The notes below the pieces were generated by a model. The model was not told where the DNA came from. It worked only from the letters and a program-made list of their open reading frames with translations, and made no database searches. From 3107 sp965216225 (GTDB taxonomy: Bacteria > Pseudomonadota > Alphaproteobacteria > Rhodobacterales > Rhodobacteraceae), in NCBI GenBank assembly GCA_965216225.1, contig CBDCFF010000021.1:1-64000 (forward strand): a stretch of 64,000 nt of DNA, written 5' to 3'. Positions within the stretch are counted from its first letter, which is position 1; every line of letters starts with the position of its first letter. Shown here piece by piece: positions 62,887 to 64,000 of this stretch. Both the position numbers and the translations under genes were made by a program.

Positions 62887-63342
62887 TCACACCTGCCCTT
62901 CGCCGCCGGTCATGAGCCCTTCCTCCACCAATCGCCGCGCCCGGCCGTGCGGCCCGGCGAACAGGTGCGTCTGCCAGCCCCGCGCCCGCGCCTGCGCCGC
63001 CGCTGTTGCCATACAGTTTCACAGGCGGAGGCGGAGGCACCCGCGCCCGCGCCTGCGCCGCCGCTGTATTGTCGGCCCGATCACCGGCCCCGCCAGTTTG
63101 TTCCAGTCGTCATGCCACAGGCGGATTTCGTCGCCCCATGCGGGGTATTCCCCTGCCGTGGAACAGATCACGTCGCGAAAGTTCTCACCCCGGTCCACGC
63201 GGTCATTCATGCCATGTAGAGCCACATCGGCAAACATTTTCCGGCGTCGTTCCTTGCCTGTCGCGCTGTCGCAATAGCGTTCGGGCCGCCATTCGATCAG
63301 CACATTTCCGATGTCGAATATCACCGCCTCAATCCGGGACAT
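62887..63342 (-). pseudogene. HAD-family hydrolase with internal deletion
   Basis: The N-terminus is present (MSRIEAVIFDIGNVLIEW, nucleophile D in FDIGNVL, to about 63075) and the C-terminus is present (RARGWQTHLFAGPHGRARRL...GEGQV, 63010-62887). About 90 central residues, including the Lys and second acidic motifs, are missing. A 28-bp direct repeat (62979-63006 and 63040-63067, containing CGCGCCTGCGCCGCCGCTGT) marks the join. Non-functional. Confidence 0.8.
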
Positions 63343-64000
63343 GCCCTGTTCCTTCCACGCCTGCCGGGCCCACCGGACGCCGGGCGGAAAGACGCGCCGG
63401 AGCAGCCCTGCGGCCATGGACATTTTCACGCCAGAACACGAACAGCCCCGCCCCGACGATCAGGAACATGCCGACCCACGACACCGCATCCGGCCATTCG
63501 TCGAATATCAGGACGCCAAGGATGATCACGGCAGGCATGGTGGCGTATTCAAAAGGCGCAATGGCGCTTGCCTCGGCAATCCGATAGGCTTGCGAGATGA
63601 AGAACGCGGCGAAGGCGGCGGCAACGCCGATCAGCAGCAGCACGGGATAATCCCCCGGCGCGGGCCAGACCCAGCCGCGCAGAAGAAACTCGAACATCGT
63701 GCCGCCCCGCCCGGACCAGGCGCCATCGCCGGCGGCAAGGCCGATCACTGCGCAGACCGCCACAAACGTCAGTTGCGTATAGAAGACCATGGATGCGGCG
63801 TTTTCGGTGCCGCCGATCTTTCGCGTCATGATGCTGAGGGCGGCGTAGGAAGCCCCCGCCGCAAGCGGCAGCAGCATGGCGGGCTGAAAGCCACCCCCCG
63901 GACGCAGCATGATCAGAACCCCGGCCATGCCGACCAGCACCGCCATCCAGCGCAGGGCGCCCACCCTCTCGCCCAGCACCACCACGGAAAGCACCGTGAT
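63329..64000 (-). CDS. EamA-family (DMT) transporter, cut by window end
   Basis: The C-terminal 220 or so residues of a drug/metabolite transporter: EamA repeat with membrane segments such as MAVLVGMAGVLIML, LLPLAAGASYAALSIM, LTFVAVCAVIGLAAG, LLIGVAAAFAAFFI and VGMFLIVGAGLFVFW. The stop overlaps the HAD start by 14 bases. Probably exports or imports a small metabolite. The N-terminal half is outside the window. Confidence 0.9.
   Translation of the reverse strand: MTVLSVVVLGERVGALRWMAVLVGMAGVLIMLRPGGGFQPAMLLPLAAGASYAALSIMTRKIGGTENAASMVFYTQLTFVAVCAVIGLAAGDGAWSGRGGTMFEFLLRGWVWPAPGDYPVLLLIGVAAAFAAFFISQAYRIAEASAIAPFEYATMPAVIILGVLIFDEWPDAVSWVGMFLIVGAGLFVFWRENVHGRRAAPARLSARRPVGPAGVEGTGHVPD

Overview
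The window looks like chromosome or a large replicon of an alphaproteobacterium of the Rhodobacterales/Paracoccaceae type. The evidence is uniformly high GC, a SAM-II riboswitch in front of metZ, the rsfS-rlmH-gpmI-S41 protease-rppH order, the divergent bolA/J-domain pair, and paired pepA and NlpC/P60 genes. The striking feature is insertion sequences: roughly half of the 64 kb is IS DNA or IS debris from at least nine families (IS256 of two types, IS21, IS66, IS3, IS630, IS481-like, IS110, IS6, several IS5 groups). No rRNA, tRNA or CRISPR array was seen.

Layout. 1-5.8 kb: IS256-A (cut by the window edge), an IS66 fragment, a complete IS21 and an IS3. 5.8-10 kb: IS630, a gene remnant, a coiled-coil protein with 11-residue repeats, and broken genes. 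10-16.8 kb: an ABC exporter operon (HlyD-type adaptor, ATPase, two FtsX-type permeases). Its adaptor is split by an IS256-A that itself carries an IS110, and its first permease has a stop at codon 3. 16.9-25.7 kb: an intact amine-type catabolic operon (Rieske oxygenase, VOC protein, EutQ-like cupin, GlnT-type glutamine synthetase homologue, MetX-like hydrolase, Lrp regulator) boxed in by IS fragments. 25.6-33 kb: mostly housekeeping genes (bolA, J-domain, metZ with SAM-II riboswitch, inositol-phosphatase family, XRE regulator, response regulator, ribA, L,D-transpeptidase, yggS). 33-41 kb: an accessory zone with an frc remnant, an IS481-like copy, a DrmA-like helicase remnant, a PIN protein and an XRE-ImmA/IrrE protein with a palindromic operator, a primase remnant, parDE and IS5 debris. 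41-47.8 kb: leuC, rsfS, rlmH, gpmI, S41 protease and rppH. 47.8-57.8 kb: a four-level nest of ISs, IS481-B containing IS66, containing IS21, containing IS256-A. Every inner insertion still has its target-site duplication. The nest ends in a long palindrome made by two IS481 copies. 58-64 kb: pepA, NlpC/P60, another IS481 copy inside a hydrolase pseudogene, an ornithine cyclodeaminase homologue, a broken HAD gene and an EamA transporter cut by the window end.

How it works together. The intact genes give core metabolism (methionine, leucine, riboflavin, glycolysis, ribosome and RNA maintenance) and one complete accessory pathway. The Rieske cluster is the best candidate for an undescribed function: a likely N-oxygenase coupled to a glutamine-synthetase-like ligase and accessory enzymes. 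The exporter, the DrmA-like defence gene, frc and several smaller genes have been inactivated by transposition. The abundance of precise duplications beside junctions without duplications indicates both recent transposition and IS-mediated deletion or rearrangement.
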